Assembly (NCBI GenBank): GCA_040880525.1
Contig: JBBDIG010000014.1
Coordinates: 1-64,000, forward strand
Source of the DNA: Bacteroidia bacterium
Lineage (GTDB): Bacteria; Bacteroidota; Bacteroidia; CAILMK01; JBBDIG01
Length of the DNA: 64,000 nt
Direction: 5' to 3'
Made by a program: the position numbers and the translations under genes. Below are positions 61,067 through 64,000 of the stretch, in pieces; the first letter of the stretch is position 1; every line of letters starts with the position of its first letter. The notes below the pieces were generated by a model, which did not search any database, was not told the origin of the DNA, and saw nothing but the letters and a program-made list of their open reading frames with translations.

Positions 61067-61308
61067 GTGGGCTTTCGTTACATGCCTTATTTTGAAAAAA
61101 AATTAAACCAACCACAGCGAAGCATTTTCAATTAACGTAGTGCAGTCTCTGGTTTTTCGTTTTATGCAGTTTTCCTTTCCTGTTTATTGAATTATTTTGT
61201 CAACCATTAATTCATTAAGCAGTTTTTCTGGTAGCTTAAATTTAAATTGTGCCCCTTTGTAAAACCGCCTTCCCTGTTTATTACCCCATTTTTAAATGTT
61301 GAATTTGT

Positions 61309-64000
61309 ATGAATAATAATTTGCGCTCTTTGAAGAAGATCCTGGTGGCGAACCGGGGTGAAATTGCCATCCGCATTTTCCGCGCTGCCGATGAATTACG
61401 GCTGACTACAGTGGCTGTTTTTACGTACGAAGACCGCTATTCGCTCCACCGCTACAAGGCAGATGAGGCATATCAGATAGGGAAGGAGGATGAACCGCTG
61501 AAGCCATATTTGGACATTGAAGAAATCATCCAGGTAGCGCAGCAAAACGAGGTAGACGCCATCCATCCCGGCTACGGGTTTCTTTCTGAGAATACACAAT
61601 TTGCCAGGCGTTGCCGTGAAGAAGGGATCATATTCATCGGTCCGGAACCTGAAGTTATGGAGCAGTTGGGCGACAAAATCGCGGCTAAAGTGATTGCCCG
61701 TGCTACCGAAGTGCCCAGCATCGAAGACAACAAGGAGGAACTGAGTGATGCAAAAATCGCAATTACAGAAGCCGGCAGGATTGGCTACCCTGTCATCCTG
61801 AAAGCTGCGGCTGGCGGGGGAGGCCGGGGGATGCGCATTGTGCGGGAAGAGGAGGAAATGGAAACCGCATTTAATGAGGCGCACCGTGAGGCGAAGCGTG
61901 CTTTCGGCATTGACCGCCTTTTCATGGAAAAGTACATTGAATCGCCCAAGCACATTGAGGTGCAGGTTATCGGTGATCAGCATGGGAACCTGATCCATCT
62001 TTTTGAACGGGATTGTTCGGTACAGCGCAGATTCCAGAAGGTGGTGGAAATTGCGCCTTGCCCCACCATCAGCGACCAGGCGCGGCAAAAGCTCTACAGT
62101 TACGCACTCAAGATCTGCAAACACGTTAATTATACCAATGCCGGCACAGTTGAGTTTTTAATGGATAAGGATGAAAATCTTTATTTTATTGAAGTAAACC
62201 CGCGAATCCAGGTTGAACATACTATTACTGAGGAAATCACAGGAATTGATATTGTGCGGCTACAGATCCTGATTGCCAAAGGACACAAACTCACTGATTC
62301 TTCCATAGGAATTTTCGACCAGAGCCAGATCAGCAGGATTGGCTATGCCATACAAACCCGCATAACAACGGAAGATCCTGTAAACGAATTCAAGCCCGAC
62401 TACGGAACGCTCATCGCCTACAGGAATGCAGGTGGATTCGGTATTCGACTCGATGAGGGCAGCACGTACCAGGGCGCGCGCATTTCGCCATTCTTCGATT
62501 CTATGCTGGTAAAGGTCTCTTCGCATGGCAATACCCTGGAAGGCGCGGCTGCAAGGCTCTCCCGTACTTTGCGTGAATTTCGCATCCGCGGTGTAAAGAC
62601 CAATATTCCTTTCCTGCTCAATGTCATTAATCATCCTATTTTTCTTCAGGGAAAGGCCAATGTGAAATTCATCCATCAGCACCCGGAGATCTTTGAGTAT
62701 GAACGCAAGCGCGACAGCGGGACAAAAGCCCTTCGCTATCTCTCGGAAGTGATCGTAAATGGCAATCCGGATGTGAAATACATAGATCCTGCGGCTCGTT
62801 TTCGGCCCGCGGTGGTACCGGAATTCTCCAAAACCGGCCCGTATCCCAAAGGCTCCAAAGACCGGCTGACCGAATTGGGACGCGAAACATTTATCAGTTG
62901 GCTGAAGAATGAAAAGGCCGTTCAATATACAGATACCACGTTTCGTGATGCGCATCAATCGCTGCTGGCCACAAGGGTGCGAACCACAGATATGATAAGG
63001 GTAGCCGAGGCTTTTGCCAGGAGCCATCCGGAGGTATTTTCTATGGAAGTGTGGGGCGGAGCTACCTTCGATGTAGCCATGCGTTTTCTGCATGAAAATC
63101 CCTGGAAAAGATTGCAGTCGTTTCGTGCAGCAATACCCAATATTCTCCTGCAAATGCTCATCAGAAGTTCAAATGCGGTAGGATACACAGCATATCCTGA
63201 CAATCTCGTGGAGAAGTTCATTGAAAAAGCTGGCGAAGAAGGAATTGACATCTTCCGCATTTTCGATTCGCTGAACTGGACTGAAGCGATGAAAGTGAGC
63301 ATTAAGGCGGTGCGTGAAAGAACCGGATCGCTGGCAGAGGCATGTATCTGCTACACCGGAAACGTGAGCGATCCTGACGAGAAAAAATACACGCTGCAAT
63401 ACTACCTTGACATGGCGCGGCAACTGGAAGATGAAGGCGCCCATATTCTCTGCATTAAAGATATGGCCGGGCTACTGAAACCCTACAGCGCACAATTGCT
63501 TGTGGGTGAGTTGAAGAAAGTGCTGGATATTCCCATTCACCTGCATACACATGATACATCTTCATTGCAGGCGACCACTTATCTTAAAGCCATTGAAGCA
63601 GGTGTGGATGCCATTGATGTGGCTCTTGCTTCTATGTCCGGACTCACATCGCAGCCGAGTTTCAATTCTATTGCGGCCATGATGGAACATCACGAAAGGA
63701 ATAATCCGCTGGATATTCAGAAACTCAACGAATTCAGCAATTACTGGGAAGCCGTGCGGGAGTGGTATTATCCTTTCGAATCGGGACTGAAAGCCGGAAC
63801 CGCTGAAGTGTATGCGCATGAAATTCCGGGTGGGCAATATTCTAACCTGCGGCCACAGGCCCGTGGGCTCGGACTGGAGGATAAATTTGAGACCATAAAA
63901 AAGAACTATGCGGATGTGAATGAGCTTTTTGGAAACATCGTGAAAGTGACGCCATCCTCAAAAGTAGTGGGCGATCTGGCGCTTTTTATGACGGCCAATA
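61309..64000 (+). CDS. pyc: pyruvate carboxylase, 5' part
   Basis: The gene starts at ATG 61309 (MNNNLRSLKKILVANRGEIA) and runs off the window after about 897 codons. The biotin carboxylase half is complete: IHPGYGFLSEN, the ATP-grasp loop KAAAGGGGRGMRIV (about residues 163-176), HIEVQVIGD, RDCSVQRR, and FIEVNPRIQVEHT. The carboxyltransferase domain begins at about residue 540 (YTDTTFRDAHQSLLATRVRT) and has the carboxylated Lys717 in CIKDMAG and the HLHTHDT metal site. The biotinyl domain lies beyond the edge. The enzyme makes oxaloacetate from pyruvate, refilling the TCA cycle. BC and CT on one chain mark the single-chain form. Confidence 0.96.
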   Translation, partial: MNNNLRSLKKILVANRGEIAIRIFRAADELRLTTVAVFTYEDRYSLHRYKADEAYQIGKEDEPLKPYLDIEEIIQVAQQNEVDAIHPGYGFLSENTQFARRCREEGIIFIGPEPEVMEQLGDKIAAKVIARATEVPSIEDNKEELSDAKIAITEAGRIGYPVILKAAAGGGGRGMRIVREEEEMETAFNEAHREAKRAFGIDRLFMEKYIESPKHIEVQVIGDQHGNLIHLFERDCSVQRRFQKVVEIAPCPTISDQARQKLYSYALKICKHVNYTNAGTVEFLMDKDENLYFIEVNPRIQVEHTITEEITGIDIVRLQILIAKGHKLTDSSIGIFDQSQISRIGYAIQTRITTEDPVNEFKPDYGTLIAYRNAGGFGIRLDEGSTYQGARISPFFDSMLVKVSSHGNTLEGAAARLSRTLREFRIRGVKTNIPFLLNVINHPIFLQGKANVKFIHQHPEIFEYERKRDSGTKALRYLSEVIVNGNPDVKYIDPAARFRPAVVPEFSKTGPYPKGSKDRLTELGRETFISWLKNEKAVQYTDTTFRDAHQSLLATRVRTTDMIRVAEAFARSHPEVFSMEVWGGATFDVAMRFLHENPWKRLQSFRAAIPNILLQMLIRSSNAVGYTAYPDNLVEKFIEKAGEEGIDIFRIFDSLNWTEAMKVSIKAVRERTGSLAEACICYTGNVSDPDEKKYTLQYYLDMARQLEDEGAHILCIKDMAGLLKPYSAQLLVGELKKVLDIPIHLHTHDTSSLQATTYLKAIEAGVDAIDVALASMSGLTSQPSFNSIAAMMEHHERNNPLDIQKLNEFSNYWEAVREWYYPFESGLKAGTAEVYAHEIPGGQYSNLRPQARGLGLEDKFETIKKNYADVNELFGNIVKVTPSSKVVGDLALFMTAN

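Noticed and set aside
1-64000. tRNA, rRNA, CRISPR arrays or a complete insertion sequence
   Set aside because: No tRNA-like TpsiC arm in a plausible context, no regularly spaced direct repeats, and no full transposase gene were seen.

Overview
The window comes from a member of the Bacteroidota, probably an environmental Chitinophagia/Saprospiria/Cytophagia-type lineage. The evidence is several secreted proteins with type IX secretion (T9SS) sorting domains of both the A type and the B (gliding-motility CTD) type, PorV-like and PorT-like outer-membrane barrels, several -7 boxes of the TAnnTTTG form, and start sites without strong Shine-Dalgarno sequences. No rRNA, tRNA or CRISPR array was seen. 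The right edge cuts a pyruvate carboxylase gene and the left edge may cut another gene.

Layout. 1-5.6 kb: a truncated RAYT transposase, a signal peptidase I homologue whose nucleophile position is Gly, a thioredoxin with an overlapping small gene, then serC-serA-DUF1015 for serine synthesis. 6-14.3 kb: a vanadium haloperoxidase-like lipoprotein, a large T9SS type B protein, and a scrambled 3-kb zone. That zone holds a decayed third sorting domain, a PorT-like barrel, a dead HigA antitoxin, an intact RelE/antidote toxin-antitoxin pair, and a chimeric remnant joining a haloperoxidase-like piece to a 97%-identical copy of the upstream T9SS C-terminus. 14.4-25.3 kb: nitroreductase, a 1379-residue protein with eight CHRD repeats, a thioredoxin-like lipoprotein, a 2OG-Fe(II) oxygenase, two related Ig-like secreted proteins, a YfcC-type carrier and an NTF2-like protein.

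25.3-43.3 kb is a cell-surface glycan locus. A NodU-type carbamoyltransferase is divergent from twelve co-directional genes: three GT4 and one GT2 glycosyltransferases, an asparagine-synthase-like protein without its glutaminase Cys, a WecE-like sugar aminotransferase, a GT39-like membrane protein, a Wzy/WaaL-like protein, a two-domain oxidoreductase, two alpha-toroid proteins and a formyltransferase. Together they suggest a glycan with an amino sugar (possibly N-formylated), O-carbamoylation and further tailoring. The tailoring chemistry is the least understood part of the window.

43.3-64 kb: decayed sequence with dispersed palindromic repeats, two tandem TPR/class III nucleotide cyclases (one cytoplasmic, one membrane-anchored with an exported sensor), a leuS 5' fragment, an LMW-PTP-like protein, a PorV-like barrel, a DUF6602 nuclease-like protein, a T9SS protein with a papain-like core, HU, a chimeric alpha-2-macroglobulin, and pyruvate carboxylase.
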